The position numbers and the translations under genes were made by a program. A DNA stretch of 64,000 nucleotides from Pseudomonadota bacterium (GTDB lineage: Bacteria; Pseudomonadota; Alphaproteobacteria; Rhodobacterales; Rhodobacteraceae), in the NCBI GenBank assembly GCA_020161655.1, contig JAIUPC010000005.1, positions 82,673 through 146,672 of the forward strand, read 5' to 3'. Positions 53,056 through 63,862 of the stretch are shown here, one piece after another (position 1 is the first letter of the stretch; each line of letters begins with the position of its first letter). Below the pieces are notes generated by a model, which worked only from the letters and a program-made list of their open reading frames with translations, did no database searches and was not told the origin of the DNA.

Positions 53056-54212
53056 GCTTGTTCCAGACCCGCTTTCTTACCTCGCTTGAGGGCATCCGCC
53101 GCGGGCGTTTTCGCCTGACCACGCCCGAAGGACACCACCACAATTTCGGAACCGAAGGCCCCGAAGCCGAGATCAATATCTCCGACTGGGCGCTTCTGAC
53201 GGCGCTAGCGGGACGTGGTGATGTCGGTTTCGGCGAAAGTTATATCGCGGGCCATTGGGACAGCCCGGATCTGGAGGCTCTTCTCAGCCTCACCATTCGC
53301 AACCTCGATCGCCTTGGCGGCCATGCGCGGCAGGGTCTGCTTGCAGGCCTCACGTTCCGGCTGACCGACCGGCTACGCGCCAATACGCTGGCCGGTTCAG
53401 TTCGCAACATCCGTGCGCATTACGATGTCGGGAATGAGTTCTACCAGCTTTGGCTTGATCCCGGCATGAGCTATTCGTCAGCCCTGTTCGAGGGGACGGA
53501 CGACCTCGAGACCGCGCAGGCGCGCAAGAACGACCGTATCCTGTCGCGCCTCGGCACGGGCGAGCGGATTCTCGAAATCGGTTGCGGCTGGGGCGGCTTT
53601 GCCGAACGGGCAGCAGAGACCGGCCGCCATGTCACCGGGCTGACGCTTTCGCCCGCGCAGAAGGGTTACGCCGATGCGCGGCTGGACGGGCGCGCAGAGA
53701 TCCGCCTTCACGACTATCGCCAAGCCGGCGGCCGATACGACAACATCGTTTCGGTCGAGATGATAGAAGCAGTGGGAGAACGTTACTGGCCCGCTTACTT
53801 CGCGACGTTGAAGGAACGCCTTGCGCCCGGGGGGCGAGTCGTCCTTCAAGCAATCACTGTCCCCGATGCCGAGTTCTCGATCTATCGCAAGCGCTCCGAC
53901 TTCATACGCCAGCATATGTTTCCCGGCGGTTTGCTGCCCAGCCCAGCGAGCCTGACCCATCAGGGTGCAAAGGCCGGGCTGGAGTTGCGAAGCAGCTTTT
54001 CCTTCGGGCCAGACTACGCCCGCACCTGCCGCATCTGGGCGGCGCGTCTGGCCGAAGCCGCTCCACGCATTCGCCGCTTCGGCTATGACGCGGCATTCCT
54101 GCGCTGCTGGCGTTACTACCTAGAAGGCTGCGCTGCCGCCTTCGCGACCGGCCGCACGGATGTGGTGCAAGTCGAATACAGCCACGCCGAAGGCGAGGCA
54201 CTGGCGGCCTGA
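53052..54212 (+). CDS. Cyclopropane-fatty-acid-synthase-type SAM methyltransferase
   Basis: The protein has 386 residues. The region before the core has SVRNIRAHYDVGNEFYQLWL and MSYSSALFEGTDDL, diagnostic for Cfa/CmaA. The SAM motif is ILEIGCGWGGFAERAAETGR. It adds a methyl or methylene group from SAM to an unsaturated phospholipid acyl chain. With the oxidase it could make methylated or furan fatty acids that quench singlet oxygen. Plain cyclopropane synthesis is the alternative. Confidence 0.85.
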   Translation: MSLFQTRFLTSLEGIRRGRFRLTTPEGHHHNFGTEGPEAEINISDWALLTALAGRGDVGFGESYIAGHWDSPDLEALLSLTIRNLDRLGGHARQGLLAGLTFRLTDRLRANTLAGSVRNIRAHYDVGNEFYQLWLDPGMSYSSALFEGTDDLETAQARKNDRILSRLGTGERILEIGCGWGGFAERAAETGRHVTGLTLSPAQKGYADARLDGRAEIRLHDYRQAGGRYDNIVSVEMIEAVGERYWPAYFATLKERLAPGGRVVLQAITVPDAEFSIYRKRSDFIRQHMFPGGLLPSPASLTHQGAKAGLELRSSFSFGPDYARTCRIWAARLAEAAPRIRRFGYDAAFLRCWRYYLEGCAAAFATGRTDVVQVEYSHAEGEALAA

Positions 54213-54285
54213 CCTTCCTGCGACTGCGAGGGGTTTGCTGGATATAGCGAACCGATGCGGTCCTGTTTCTTTAAAGGGCCGGCCT

Positions 54286-55236
54286 TCATGTCGCCGCAGG
54301 GGCAGGGACGTCAGCCCCGCGGCGGATGCGCTGGCGGAACATGCCGGGGCTTTCGCCGAAGCGCCGGACGAAGGCCTCATAGAAACGCGAAGACGAGCCG
54401 AAGCCAGCGCCGAAGACGATCTCGGCGATCGAGCGGTCGGTCGAGATGAGCAGCGAGCGCGCAAAGTCCAGCCTGTGACGGGTGATCGCCTGGTTGATCG
54501 TATGGCCGACCGAACGGCGGAACAGGGTCATCGCGTAGTTGGGATGCAGTGGTGTGGCGGCGGCGACCTCTTCGATGGTGATCGGCTCATGCGCCCGCTC
54601 CGCGATCACGCGCAACATGCGTTCGACATGGTCGATGCGCGCGGCGTCCTGCGGGGCAAGGCTGGGAATGGCCGAGGCATCCTCGCGCAGGTCCCGCCAG
54701 CCGTCGCGCTGGATACGCAGGACGCGCGCGGTCAGTTCGTTGCGGACGATCTCGGTCAGGCCGACATCGCCGGAGAGAAGTTCCTCGCGCCAGCGCAGGA
54801 AAATGTCGCGGTCCCAGGGCGTCAGATGCGTGGCCGCGATCACCGCGCCGCGAAACACCGCATCGCGGAAGCGCGACAGCGCCGGCAGGCCCAGAAAGAC
54901 CGACATCGGCACATAAAGGCAGACGAACCGCGTCGGATTTGCGCGGTCTATCACCTGATGCGGCACCATCCCCCAGAAAAGACATAGCCGTCCCGCATCC
55001 ACCGTCAATTCGCGCCCGTCAAACCAATAGGTCATCGCGCCCTCGAGCACGAAGTTCAGTTCGATCTGGCTGTGCATGTGCGGGCCGGGCATGCGCTGCA
55101 CGTCAAGCGATTCTCCGGCGCAGAAGCGATGGTCGCCGAACACGACCAAGGGATGACGCGGGTCGTAATCCGGATGCGCGGGCACCGATTCATCGGGGTG
55201 AACCGGGGCGGGGCGGAGGGCTTCTTTGCGGATCAT
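54286..55236 (-). CDS. AraC-family regulator of the galactoside operon
   Basis: The protein has 316 residues. A cupin-like sensor domain covers residues 45-120 (MPGPHMHSQIELNFVLEGAM, VDAGRLCLFWGMVPHQVI). The C-terminal double HTH has ITIEEVAAATPLHPNYAMTL and SIAEIVFGAGFGSSSRFYEA. It is divergent from the ABC/galactosidase operon, 134 bp away, and should sense an imported galactoside. Direct repeats in the gap are candidate sites. Confidence 0.85.
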   Translation of the reverse strand: MIRKEALRPAPVHPDESVPAHPDYDPRHPLVVFGDHRFCAGESLDVQRMPGPHMHSQIELNFVLEGAMTYWFDGRELTVDAGRLCLFWGMVPHQVIDRANPTRFVCLYVPMSVFLGLPALSRFRDAVFRGAVIAATHLTPWDRDIFLRWREELLSGDVGLTEIVRNELTARVLRIQRDGWRDLREDASAIPSLAPQDAARIDHVERMLRVIAERAHEPITIEEVAAATPLHPNYAMTLFRRSVGHTINQAITRHRLDFARSLLISTDRSIAEIVFGAGFGSSSRFYEAFVRRFGESPGMFRQRIRRGADVPAPAAT

Positions 55237-55247
55237 CTTAGAATCCC

Positions 55248-55291
55248 GGAAGTTTTACCTGTCATGGCGGTAGAAGTTACCCGAATTCATG
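55248..55291. promoter_or_regulatory. Direct repeats in the araC-type/ABC divergent region
   Basis: GAAGTT followed 13-14 bp later by TCATG occurs twice (55249 and 55273), 24 bp apart. Tandem half-sites of this size fit AraC-family binding. Confidence 0.35.
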
Positions 55292-55370
55292 ACATTCTCA
55301 AGCCTAGCCGATGTGCCCGAGGAGGGGCGCGCCGGAGAATGAACCGGACAACGGTTTCAGGGAGGAAACC

Positions 55371-56603
55371 ATGAAGACATTCAAGGCCCTTGCCGGGCTA
55401 GCGCTGTCGGCCATGCTGATGGGATCGGTCGCCTTTGCGGGCGAGATCGTCATCAACTCGGACCATTCCGACCCCGCGCCGAAAAAGGCGATGGAAGAGC
55501 TGATCGCGGATTTCCAGGCCAAGAACCCGGAGATCACGGTCAAGTGGAACAACTTCGACCACGAGGGCTACAAGGCCTCGATCCGCAACTTCCTCACCGC
55601 CGATCCGCCGGATGTGGTGGCCTGGTATGCCGGTAATCGGATGGCGCCCTTTGTCGAGGCAGGTCTGTTCGAAGATGTGAGCGATGTCTGGGCCGCCAAC
55701 GGCTTTGACGAGTCGCTGAAGTCGGCCGCTGCGTCGATGACCATGGATGGCAAGAAATGGGGCGTGCCCTACACCTACTATCAGTGGGGCATCTACTACC
55801 GCGCCGATATCTTCGCCGAGCAGGGGATCGCACCGCCGAAGAACTGGGCCGAGCTGCTGGCCGCCTGCGAAAAGCTGAAGGCTGCCGGGGTCACCCCCTT
55901 TGCCATCGGCACCAAGGCGCTCTGGCCCACGGGCGGCTGGTTCGACTACATGGACCTGCGCGTCAACGGCTATGAGTTCCACATGGACCTGACCGCCGGC
56001 CAGGTGCCCTACACTGATCCGCGCGTGAAGGCGGTGTTCGAGAAGTGGGCCGAGCTGGTGAAGCCGGGCTACTATCTCGAAAACCACGCCGCGATTGATT
56101 GGCAGGATGCGATCCCGCAGATGGTTCAGGGCAAGGCCGCCATGTACCTGATGGGCAACTTCGCCGTCGCCACCATGAAGGAAGGCGGTCTGACCGAAGA
56201 GCAGATCGGTTTCATGCAGTTCCCGGAAATCACCGCCGGGGTCCCCATGGCCGAAGAAGCGCCGACCGACACGTTCCACATACCGTCGGGCGCGAAGAAC
56301 AAGGAAGACGCCAAGGTGTTCCTGGCCTACCTTGCCTCTCCCGAGGCGCAGGCCAAGATGAATGCGACGCTGGGGCAACTGCCGGTGAACAACCAGGCCG
56401 CCAAGCCCAGCGACAAGTTCCTCGACGCGGGCTTCACGATGCTGTCGAATGCCTACGCCCTGGCGCAGTTCTATGACCGCGATGCCGATGCGGAAATGGC
56501 CAAGGCCGGCATGGAAGGGTTCCAGGAGTTCATGGTCAAGCCAGGCGAGGTCGACCGCATTCTTGAGCGTCTGGAAAAGGTCCGCGCCAAGGTTCATCAA
56601 TAG
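55371..56603 (+). CDS. Sugar ABC transporter substrate-binding protein
   Basis: The protein has 410 residues from ATG 55371 (GGGAGGAAACC upstream). A signal peptide ends at SVAFAGEI. The mature protein is a family 1 sugar binder (FLTADPPDVVAWYAGNRMAP; ALWPTGGWFDYMDLRVNGYE; GKAAMYLMGNFAVATMKEGG). Operon partners indicate alpha- and beta-galactosides such as melibiose, raffinose or galacto-oligosaccharides. Confidence 0.85.
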   Translation: MKTFKALAGLALSAMLMGSVAFAGEIVINSDHSDPAPKKAMEELIADFQAKNPEITVKWNNFDHEGYKASIRNFLTADPPDVVAWYAGNRMAPFVEAGLFEDVSDVWAANGFDESLKSAAASMTMDGKKWGVPYTYYQWGIYYRADIFAEQGIAPPKNWAELLAACEKLKAAGVTPFAIGTKALWPTGGWFDYMDLRVNGYEFHMDLTAGQVPYTDPRVKAVFEKWAELVKPGYYLENHAAIDWQDAIPQMVQGKAAMYLMGNFAVATMKEGGLTEEQIGFMQFPEITAGVPMAEEAPTDTFHIPSGAKNKEDAKVFLAYLASPEAQAKMNATLGQLPVNNQAAKPSDKFLDAGFTMLSNAYALAQFYDRDADAEMAKAGMEGFQEFMVKPGEVDRILERLEKVRAKVHQ

Positions 56604-56669
56604 GGCGGGTTCCTCCCCGTCCGCCGGGGCTGCCTTCGGGTGGCCCCGGCCCCTGCCAGCGAGGATGAC

Positions 56670-57572
56670 ATGGCCAACGCGAAGCCCGCCGGGTTCTGGA
56701 AGCGGAACCAGTTGAAGATTGCGCCTTGGGTCTTTCTGGCCCCCGGCGGCATCATGTTCCTGATCTATGTCCTGATCCCCATCGTCCAGTCTGTCTGGAT
56801 CAGCTTCCACGACTGGGACGGCCTCGGCGACAAGGTGTGGATCGGCGTGGCCAACTATGTCGAGCTTCTGGACGACGACACCTTCTACACCGCGCTGAAG
56901 AACAACGTGCTGTGGCTGGTTCTTTACCTTCTGGCCATCCCCATGGGCCTTGCAGTGGCCTTGTTCCTGAACCAGACGGTATTCGGCATCCGGCTCTACA
57001 AGTCCCTGTTCTTCTTTCCCTTCGTGATCAGCCAGGTCGTGGTCGGCCTGATGTTCACCTGGTTCTATGCCCCCGATTTCGGTCTGTTTTCCCAGTTCAT
57101 CAAATGGCTTACGGGGACAGAGGTCGCCATCCTCGCCGATGAGCGTTTCGTCACCTACGGCATCATCGCCGCCGGCCTCTGGCCACAGACCGCCTATTGC
57201 ATGATCCTGTATCTGACTGGCCTGAACAACCTGAACCCCGAACAGATCGAGGCCGCGCGGATGGACAACGCGCGCGGACTGCGTCTCTTGTGGCACGTGA
57301 TCCTGCCGCAGCTGGCGCCTGCGACCTTCATCGCCATGGTCGTCACCGTCATCGGAGCGCTGCGCAGCTTTGACCTCGTCTCCATCATGACGGCGGGCGG
57401 GCCGTATGGGTCCAGCCAGGTCCTGTCCTACTTCATGTATGAACAGGCGCTGTCGGAATACGGCTACCGCATGGGGTATGGCGCGGCCATCGCCGTGGTG
57501 CTCTTCCTCATCATGATGGTGTTCATCACGCTCTTCATCCTGCGGATGATCATGCAGGAAAGGAACCGCTGA
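56670..57572 (+). CDS. Sugar ABC transporter permease (MalF-type)
   Basis: The protein has 300 residues and six membrane segments. The EAA loop is EQIEAARMDNARGLRLLWHV. The start at 56670 gives the typical basic N-terminus before WVFLAPGGIMFLIYVLIPIV. It overlaps the next permease by one base. Confidence 0.85.
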   Translation: MANAKPAGFWKRNQLKIAPWVFLAPGGIMFLIYVLIPIVQSVWISFHDWDGLGDKVWIGVANYVELLDDDTFYTALKNNVLWLVLYLLAIPMGLAVALFLNQTVFGIRLYKSLFFFPFVISQVVVGLMFTWFYAPDFGLFSQFIKWLTGTEVAILADERFVTYGIIAAGLWPQTAYCMILYLTGLNNLNPEQIEAARMDNARGLRLLWHVILPQLAPATFIAMVVTVIGALRSFDLVSIMTAGGPYGSSQVLSYFMYEQALSEYGYRMGYGAAIAVVLFLIMMVFITLFILRMIMQERNR

Positions 57573-58420
57573 TGTTCCCGACCCCCATTCATAAGTCTCC
57601 GCCCGCCGCGCAGATTGCCTACAAGGTGCTGCTGCCCGTCGCGCTCGTCATTTGGCTGATCCCGCTGATCGGGGTCGCTGTCACTTCGCTTCGACCCGCA
57701 TCGGACCTTGCGGCGGGCAACTACTTCGGCATGCCTTCGTCGCTGGCGTTCGGCAACTACGCCGACGTGTTCCAGAACAGCCCGATCGGCTGGTACATCC
57801 TGAATTCCTTCAAGGTCACCATTCCCACCGTCATCGGCGCGGTTGCCCTGTCCTGCCTGACCGGCTTTGCGCTGGCGGTCTACGGGTTTCGCGCCAATCT
57901 CTGGGTCTTCTTCGCCTTTGTCGCGGGCAACTTCATCCCGTTCCAGATCCTGATGGTGCCTGTCCGCGACATGACGCTGAAGGCGGGAATGTATGACACG
58001 ACGATTGGCCTCGTCCTGTTCCATGTCGCCTTTCAGACCGGGCTCTGCACGCTCTTCATGCGCAACTTCATCAAGGGCCTGCCTTTCGCCCTGATCGAAA
58101 GCGCGCGGGTGGAGGGCGTCAGCGAATGGCGCATCTTCCGCCATATCGTGCTGCCCCTGATGCGCCCCGCCATCGCGGCCCTGTCGGTGCTGGTCTTCAC
58201 CTTCGTCTGGAACGACTACTTCTGGGCCACCGTTCTGGTGCAGGGCCAACATGCCATGCCGGTGACGGCGGGGCTTTATGCGCTGAACGGGCAGTGGGTC
58301 GCCGCCTGGCACCTGGTTTCCGCCGGGTCCATCGTCGCCGCCCTGCCGCCCGTTCTGATGTTCTTCCTGATGCAGCGGCACTTCATTGCCGGCCTGACCC
58401 TTGGCGCGACCAAGGGCTGA
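57572..58420 (+). CDS. Sugar ABC transporter permease (MalG-type)
   Basis: The protein has 282 residues and six membrane segments. The EAA-type loop is ESARVEGVSEWRIFRHIVLP. It pairs with the preceding permease. Confidence 0.85.
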   Translation: MFPTPIHKSPPAAQIAYKVLLPVALVIWLIPLIGVAVTSLRPASDLAAGNYFGMPSSLAFGNYADVFQNSPIGWYILNSFKVTIPTVIGAVALSCLTGFALAVYGFRANLWVFFAFVAGNFIPFQILMVPVRDMTLKAGMYDTTIGLVLFHVAFQTGLCTLFMRNFIKGLPFALIESARVEGVSEWRIFRHIVLPLMRPAIAALSVLVFTFVWNDYFWATVLVQGQHAMPVTAGLYALNGQWVAAWHLVSAGSIVAALPPVLMFFLMQRHFIAGLTLGATKG

Positions 58421-58437
58421 GACAAAGGATTCCCTCC

Positions 58438-59526
58438 ATGGCCGATGTCAGCCTGTCCAAAGTCACCAAGCAGTTCGGCGCGGTCAGCGTCATCAAGGGC
58501 GTCGACCTTGAGATCGCAGACGGAGAATTCTGCGTCTTCGTCGGCCCTTCGGGCTGCGGCAAGTCCACCCTCTTGCGGATGGTTGCCGGACTTGAAGAGA
58601 TTACCTCGGGCGGTCTGAAGATCGGCGGGCGTGACATGACCCATGTCGGCCCGTCGGACCGTGGCGTGGCGATGGTCTTCCAGTCCTACGCGCTCTACCC
58701 CCACATGTCAGTGGCCGAAAACATCGGCTTCGGCCTGAAGATGACGGGCCACGACCGGGCCGAGATCGCCAAGCGCACCGCGGTCGCCGCCAAGATGCTG
58801 CAACTGGACCAGCTTCTGGACCGCAAGCCCGGACAGCTTTCCGGCGGCCAGCGCCAGCGCGTCGCCATCGGCCGCGCCATCGTGCGCAACCCGGAGGTCT
58901 TTCTCTTCGACGAGCCGCTGTCGAACCTCGACGCTGCCCTGCGCGTGCAGATGCGGGGCGAGATCTCGCGCCTGCATCAGGACCTTGGCGCGACGATGAT
59001 CTATGTGACGCATGATCAGGTCGAAGCCATGACCATGGCCGACAAGATCGTCGTGCTGTCGGCGGGCCATATCGAACAGGTCGGCAGCCCGCTGGAGCTT
59101 TACCACCGGCCGAAGAACCTCTTCGTCGCGGGGTTCATCGGCAGCCCGAAGATGAACTTCCTTTCCGTCGATGCCCGTCCGGCCGCCGGCGGGGCCGAGG
59201 TCACATTGCCCGGCGGGGCCACCCTGAAACTGCAGGGCAACATCGCCAGCGCGGGCCGCATGACGCTGGGCCTGCGCCCCGAACATGTCAGCGCCACCGG
59301 CGAAGGCGAAGCGGCGCTGGACGCGACCGTGAAGCTGGCCGAACACCTTGGCTCGGAAACCCTGTTCTTCGTGGCGCTGGCGGACGGGTCGGAGATCGCC
59401 GTCAAGGCGGACGGTCTGGCGTCGCAGAAACCGGGCGACCGGATGCAGATTGGCGTTCCCGCCCGCGCCTGCCATCTCTTCGATGACAGGGGCCAGGCGG
59501 TCATCAACGGGGATCTGACGCGCTGA
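58438..59526 (+). CDS. Sugar ABC transporter ATP-binding protein (UgpC/MsmK type)
   Basis: The protein has 362 residues. Walker A is GPSGCGKST, the signature is [15 protein letters not shown], and Walker B is [13 protein letters not shown]. The regulatory TOBE/MOBE domain follows from about residue 235. ATG 58438 starts the core; an upstream frame to 58126 overlaps the permease. Its stop overlaps the GH42 start (TGATG). Confidence 0.9.
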   Translation: MADVSLSKVTKQFGAVSVIKGVDLEIADGEFCVFVGPSGCGKSTLLRMVAGLEEITSGGLKIGGRDMTHVGPSDRGVAMVFQSYALYPHMSVAENIGFGLKMTGHDRAEIAKRTAVAAKMLQLDQLLDRKPGQLSGGQRQRVAIGRAIVRNPEVFLFDEPLSNLDAALRVQMRGEISRLHQDLGATMIYVTHDQVEAMTMADKIVVLSAGHIEQVGSPLELYHRPKNLFVAGFIGSPKMNFLSVDARPAAGGAEVTLPGGATLKLQGNIASAGRMTLGLRPEHVSATGEGEAALDATVKLAEHLGSETLFFVALADGSEIAVKADGLASQKPGDRMQIGVPARACHLFDDRGQAVINGDLTR

Positions 59527-61466
59527 TGCTGGGGGTCTGCTACTATCCCGAACACTGGGACGAAGCCCGGTGGGAAGCCGATGCCCGCCGCATGGCGGAC
59601 TTAGGCATCACCTATGTACGGATCGGCGAATTCGCCTGGTCACGGCTTGAACCTGCGCGCGGGCAGTTCACCTTCGGCTGGCTGGACCGGGCGATGGACG
59701 TGCTTCATGCGGCGGGCCTGCGCATCGTTCTGGGCACCCCGACCGCGACCCCGCCGAAATGGCTGGTGGACGAATGCCCCGACATCCTGCCCTATGATGA
59801 ACATGGCCGGGTGCGCGGCTTTGGCTCCCGGCGGCACTACACCTTTTCGTCCAGGACCTGGTGGCGAGAAAGCGCCCGCATCGTCACTGCCCTGGCCGAG
59901 CGCTATGGCGATCATCCCGGTCTTGCGGGCTGGCAGACAGACAACGAATACGGCTGCCATGACAGCACCCGTTCCTGGGGCCCGGAGGATCTGCGCGCCT
60001 TCCGCGACTGGCTGCGTGGCCGCTATCAGTCGGCCGATCAGCTGAACGAGGCCTGGGGTTCGGTCTTCTGGTCGATGGAGGTCGCGTCGTTTGATGAGGT
60101 TTCCCTGCCCGTCGGCACGGTAACAGAGCCCAATCCCGCCCAAAGGATGGATTTCTGGCGCTTTCACTCCGATCAGATTGCCGCCTATGACCAGATGCAA
60201 TGCGACATCCTGCGCGCCCATTCGCCGGGCCGCTGGATCACCCATAACTTCATGGGCTTCGTCTCGGATTTCGATCATTTCAAGGTTGCCGAGAACCTCG
60301 ACCTCGCCTCATGGGACAGTTACCCTATTGGCTTCGTCGAGAAGTTCCCCTTCTCCGAAGATGAACGCAACCGATGGGCCGAAACGTCGCATCCCGATAT
60401 AGCGCCCTGGCATCACGACCTCTATCGCGGGGTCGGCCGGGGACGCTTCTGGGTGATGGAGCAGCAACCCGGCCCGGTGAACTGGGCCGCGTGGAACCCG
60501 GTGCCCAAACCGGGCATGGTCAGGCTCTGGACATGGGAGGCGCTGGCCCATGGCGCAGAGGTGGTCAGCTATTTCCGCTGGCGGCAGGCCCCTTTCGCGC
60601 AGGAGCAGTTTCATGCCGGGCTGAACCTCGCGGGGCAGGACGAGCTGTCGCCCGGCGGGACCGAGGCCGCCGATGTGGCGCGTGAGCTCGCGGCTCTGCC
60701 GACCTTGCCCGCGAGCCGCCCTGCACCCGTGGCCTTTGTCTTTGACTATTCCAGCTACTGGGCGACGATGATCCAGCCGCAGGGCAAGGATTTCCGCTAC
60801 GAGGAGCTGGTCTTCCGCTGGTATGAGGCGTTCCGGCGGCTTGGTCTCGATGTCGATGTGGTTTCGCCGGGCACAGCGCTCACAGGCTACAAGCTTGTCG
60901 TGGTGCCAACCATGGTGCAGGTCGGCGATGCCGCGCGGGCGGCGCTTGAAATGGCCGGGGGCGCCATCCTGATCGGGCCGCGCGCCGGGTCGCGCGACCG
61001 GCATTTCGCCATTCCCGAAACCCTCGCGCCCGGGCCTCTGGCGCCGCTGACCGGCACCCGGGTGACACAGGTCGCGTCATTGCGGCCGGGCTTGTCGCAG
61101 GCGGTGACAGGCGCCGTTGAAGGCGATGTGGTGCGCTGGCGCGATCATGCCGAGGCTGTGGATGCCGAGGTGCTGGCACGCTTTGAAGACGGCGGCGCGG
61201 CGCTGACCCGCAAAGGGCGGGTCCATGCGCTGATGGGCTGGCCGGAAGCGCGGCTGCTGGACAACGTCGCCCGCCATATGGCCGGGGCGACCGGGCTGGA
61301 AACGCTCGCAGTGCCGCCACAGATCCGCCTGCGGCGCCGGGGCGACTGGTGGTTCTTCTTCAACTATGGTCCCGGTGACTGGGCGCTGCCTCGGGGCTTT
61401 GACTGCCTCCTGGGCGATGCCGTCGTGCCGCCGCAGGGCCTGACCATCGCGAGGCGCAGGGCATGA
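59526..61466 (+). CDS. GH42 beta-galactosidase
   Basis: The protein has 646 residues. The (beta/alpha)8 start [20 protein letters not shown] is typical. The acid/base is E141 in [11 protein letters not shown] and the nucleophile is E312 in [14 protein letters not shown] trimerisation-type domain (about 385-590) and a C-terminal beta domain follow. No signal peptide is present, so it works on imported beta-galactosides in the cytosol. Confidence 0.93.
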   Translation: MLGVCYYPEHWDEARWEADARRMADLGITYVRIGEFAWSRLEPARGQFTFGWLDRAMDVLHAAGLRIVLGTPTATPPKWLVDECPDILPYDEHGRVRGFGSRRHYTFSSRTWWRESARIVTALAERYGDHPGLAGWQTDNEYGCHDSTRSWGPEDLRAFRDWLRGRYQSADQLNEAWGSVFWSMEVASFDEVSLPVGTVTEPNPAQRMDFWRFHSDQIAAYDQMQCDILRAHSPGRWITHNFMGFVSDFDHFKVAENLDLASWDSYPIGFVEKFPFSEDERNRWAETSHPDIAPWHHDLYRGVGRGRFWVMEQQPGPVNWAAWNPVPKPGMVRLWTWEALAHGAEVVSYFRWRQAPFAQEQFHAGLNLAGQDELSPGGTEAADVARELAALPTLPASRPAPVAFVFDYSSYWATMIQPQGKDFRYEELVFRWYEAFRRLGLDVDVVSPGTALTGYKLVVVPTMVQVGDAARAALEMAGGAILIGPRAGSRDRHFAIPETLAPGPLAPLTGTRVTQVASLRPGLSQAVTGAVEGDVVRWRDHAEAVDAEVLARFEDGGAALTRKGRVHALMGWPEARLLDNVARHMAGATGLETLAVPPQIRLRRRGDWWFFFNYGPGDWALPRGFDCLLGDAVVPPQGLTIARRRA

Positions 61467-63532
61467 CGACATGGCGGATCGACGCGCCCGGGCAGACACT
61501 GGCTCTGGTCAGTGACGTTGCGTTGCCCCGCGTGATCTGGTGGGGGCCAAGCCTGCCCGAGGGCGAAGACCTGGCCGAACTCGCGCGCGCCGACCAATCG
61601 GATCTGACCGGTGGCATGCTGGACCGGCTGCCCGCTCTGACGCTCTGCCCGCTGCCCGCCGCTGATTGGCAGGGGCAGCCCGGCCTCGTGTTGGCCGAGG
61701 CCGATGGCCGACCGCTGTCGCCGCGCCTGCAGTTTTTGCGCGCCGAAGAGGGGCCGGGCCTGATCCGCCTCATCTCCGGTGGCGACGGTCTGACCCTCAC
61801 CCACAGGTTCCGCGCCCATCCGACCGGGGTGATCGCCCTTCAGACGCTGCTGGAGGCGGACCGCCCCGTACGCCTCCATTGGCTGGCGGCGCCAGTGCTG
61901 CCCCTGCCGCAGGGCGATGCAGAGATCATTGATTTCACGGGCAAATGGCTGGGCGAGATGCAGCCCGTCCGCAATCCATGGACCCCCGGTATCCGCCTGC
62001 GCGAAGCCCGCAGCGGGCGTTCCGGGCAGGAACACCCGCCCTTCGCCCTGTTTCCCGGCCCGGGCTGCACCTACAGCCAGGGGGCCGTGCGCGGGCTGCA
62101 TTACGCCTGGTCCGGCGGGCATCGGATGCTGGCCGAGGAATTGGCTGATGGCCGCAGGCAGGTCCAATTCGGCCATTCCAGCGGCGCCCATCTTGATCCC
62201 GGCACACGGTTTGAAACCGCCGAATTGCTGGCCGTGGCCTCGGACCGGGGGCTGAACGGCCTCGCCATCCGCTATCAGCGCGACCTGCGCGACCGGGTGG
62301 TGCGCTGGCCCGATCCCGCCCGCCCGCGCCCGGTGCATTACAATTGCTGGGAGGCGGTCTATTTCAATAACGACCTCGCCACGCTGTCCGACATCGCGAC
62401 GCGTGCCGCAGCCCTCGGGGCCGAGCGCTTCGTGCTGGATGACGGCTGGTTTGGCCGGCGCGATGATGACACGTCGAGCCTCGGCGACTGGCAGGTGGAT
62501 CGGCGCAAATGGCCGCAAGGCCTTCAACCGCTGATCGACCATGTCGAAAGCCTTGGCATGCGCTTCGGCCTCTGGGTCGAGCCTGAAATGGTGAACCCCG
62601 ACAGCGATCTGGCCCGCGCCCATCCCGACTGGATTCTCGGTCCGGCGGATCAGACCACCGGGCGCAATCAGATGGTTCTGGATCTGGGCCGGGCCGAGGT
62701 CCGCGATCATCTCTTCACCGCGCTTGATGCCCTCTTGTCAGCCTATCGCATCGACTATCTGAAATGGGATCACAACAGGCTGCTGCCCGTGGTCGATGCG
62801 GCGCAGACGGACGGCATCTATGCCCTTCTGGACCGGCTCAGGGCCGCGCATCCGGGGGTAGAGGTCGAAAGCTGCGCCTCGGGTGGCGGGCGGATCGATG
62901 CCGGCATTCTGGCGCGAACGGAGCGGGTCTGGCTATCCGACTGCATCGACCCGCAGGAGAGGTTGCGCATTCAGGCCGACGCCGCGTTGCTTCTGCCCGG
63001 CGCGCTGACTGGCAGCCATGTCGGCGCCGCAAAGTCCCACACCACCGGACGGATACAGCCGATGTCGTTTCGCGCGCGGGTGGCGGCGCTGCGCCATTTC
63101 GGCTTCGAGATGGACTTGCGGGCGCTGACCTCGGAAGAGGCGCAGGTGCTGGCTGAGGTCACTCGCTGGTGGAAGGCTAACCGCGACTGGCTGATGCGCG
63201 CCGATATCCTGCGACTGGACAGTGCCGATCCGGCTGTGCTCGCCGAACTGCATCTGGCCGAGGATGGCGGGCGCTTTCTGCTTGCCGCAGGCGTGGCTGA
63301 GACGAGCCGCCAGATCCTGCCGCGCCCGCTGGAACTGACTGGGCTGGAGCCTGGGGCGCGCTATGAGGTGCGCCTGTTGAACCCCGAGGACGCCCCGCCA
63401 AAATCGCGCGGCAAGACGGCACTTCAGCACTGGCTGCTGATTCTGACCGGGCGGTCGCTGATGTCAGGCGGGTTGCGCTTGCCGGTAGCCTGGCCGTCGA
63501 CCCTCTGGATGGTGGAAGGGCGGCGGCTATGA
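61463..63532 (+). CDS. GH36 alpha-galactosidase
   Basis: The protein has 689 residues. Marker motifs are [25 protein letters not shown], the nucleophile D436 in [17 protein letters not shown] and the acid/base D493 in VWLSDCIDP. It is cytosolic, without a signal peptide. It overlaps the GH42 gene by 4 bp (ATGA), completing a six-gene import and hydrolysis operon. Confidence 0.93.
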   Translation: MTTWRIDAPGQTLALVSDVALPRVIWWGPSLPEGEDLAELARADQSDLTGGMLDRLPALTLCPLPAADWQGQPGLVLAEADGRPLSPRLQFLRAEEGPGLIRLISGGDGLTLTHRFRAHPTGVIALQTLLEADRPVRLHWLAAPVLPLPQGDAEIIDFTGKWLGEMQPVRNPWTPGIRLREARSGRSGQEHPPFALFPGPGCTYSQGAVRGLHYAWSGGHRMLAEELADGRRQVQFGHSSGAHLDPGTRFETAELLAVASDRGLNGLAIRYQRDLRDRVVRWPDPARPRPVHYNCWEAVYFNNDLATLSDIATRAAALGAERFVLDDGWFGRRDDDTSSLGDWQVDRRKWPQGLQPLIDHVESLGMRFGLWVEPEMVNPDSDLARAHPDWILGPADQTTGRNQMVLDLGRAEVRDHLFTALDALLSAYRIDYLKWDHNRLLPVVDAAQTDGIYALLDRLRAAHPGVEVESCASGGGRIDAGILARTERVWLSDCIDPQERLRIQADAALLLPGALTGSHVGAAKSHTTGRIQPMSFRARVAALRHFGFEMDLRALTSEEAQVLAEVTRWWKANRDWLMRADILRLDSADPAVLAELHLAEDGGRFLLAAGVAETSRQILPRPLELTGLEPGARYEVRLLNPEDAPPKSRGKTALQHWLLILTGRSLMSGGLRLPVAWPSTLWMVEGRRL

Positions 63533-63539
63533 CAACTGG

Positions 63540-63668
63540 ATGGCTATATGCTGTAGACGCCCCCTACCGCCCGACGGCCGTGGCGCGCCATGGCGGATTT
63601 GTGCTGTATTGCAATTGGGAGGCGGGTATGAGCGAAGTTCTGATAATCGGTCTACACTTGGCGAAGAG
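63540..63668 (+). pseudogene. 5' end fragment of an IS110/IS1111-type element
   Basis: ATG 63628 (GGGAGGCGGGT upstream) starts MSEVLIIGLHLAKSVSIAAG, very like the first residues of IS110-family transposases (MxEVxTIGLDLAKxVFQ); here the catalytic Asp after GL is His. After about 14 codons it passes into relaxase-like DNA. The preceding 90 bp are probably the element's leader. The left ATG at 63529 overlaps the GH36 stop and is not trusted as a gene. Confidence 0.5.
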
Positions 63669-63669
63669 C

Positions 63670-63860
63670 GTATCCATCGCCGCCGGTGCCTCTTCGATGA
63701 AGCGTCACGGAGCTGCCCTGCTTGCCAGAGCCGCGCATAGAGGCTGAGACCGCCGCCGCGCGATGGCCACTTCGATGCCCCGCACTGGGCATCGTCCCGG
63801 CCACCTTCGGGCTGACGCCGCGCGGACGGACCTCCCCCAGAACAGCTTCGGCAAGCCCGT
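63670..63860 (-). pseudogene. Fragment of a second relaxase gene (N-terminus)
   Basis: The minus strand reads GLAEAVLGEVRPRGVSPKVA then GTMP, matching residues 4-26 of the relaxase at 40799. After a frameshift the DNA continues to match (GGCGGTGGTCTCAGCCTCTA-like run and the ARLWGAG and SVVLKK codons). About 60 codons remain. It ends where an IS630 copy entered at a TA dinucleotide. Confidence 0.8.
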
Positions 63861-63862
63861 TA

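Noticed and set aside
55398-57296. 632-codon minus-strand frame opposite the sugar ABC genes
   Set aside because: Antisense shadow; the plus-strand genes have signal peptide and permease motifs.
63529-63747. Small gene overlapping the GH36 stop (ATGA)
   Set aside because: Its product changes character at 63628, where an IS110 start begins, and then becomes relaxase-derived; the overlap looks accidental.
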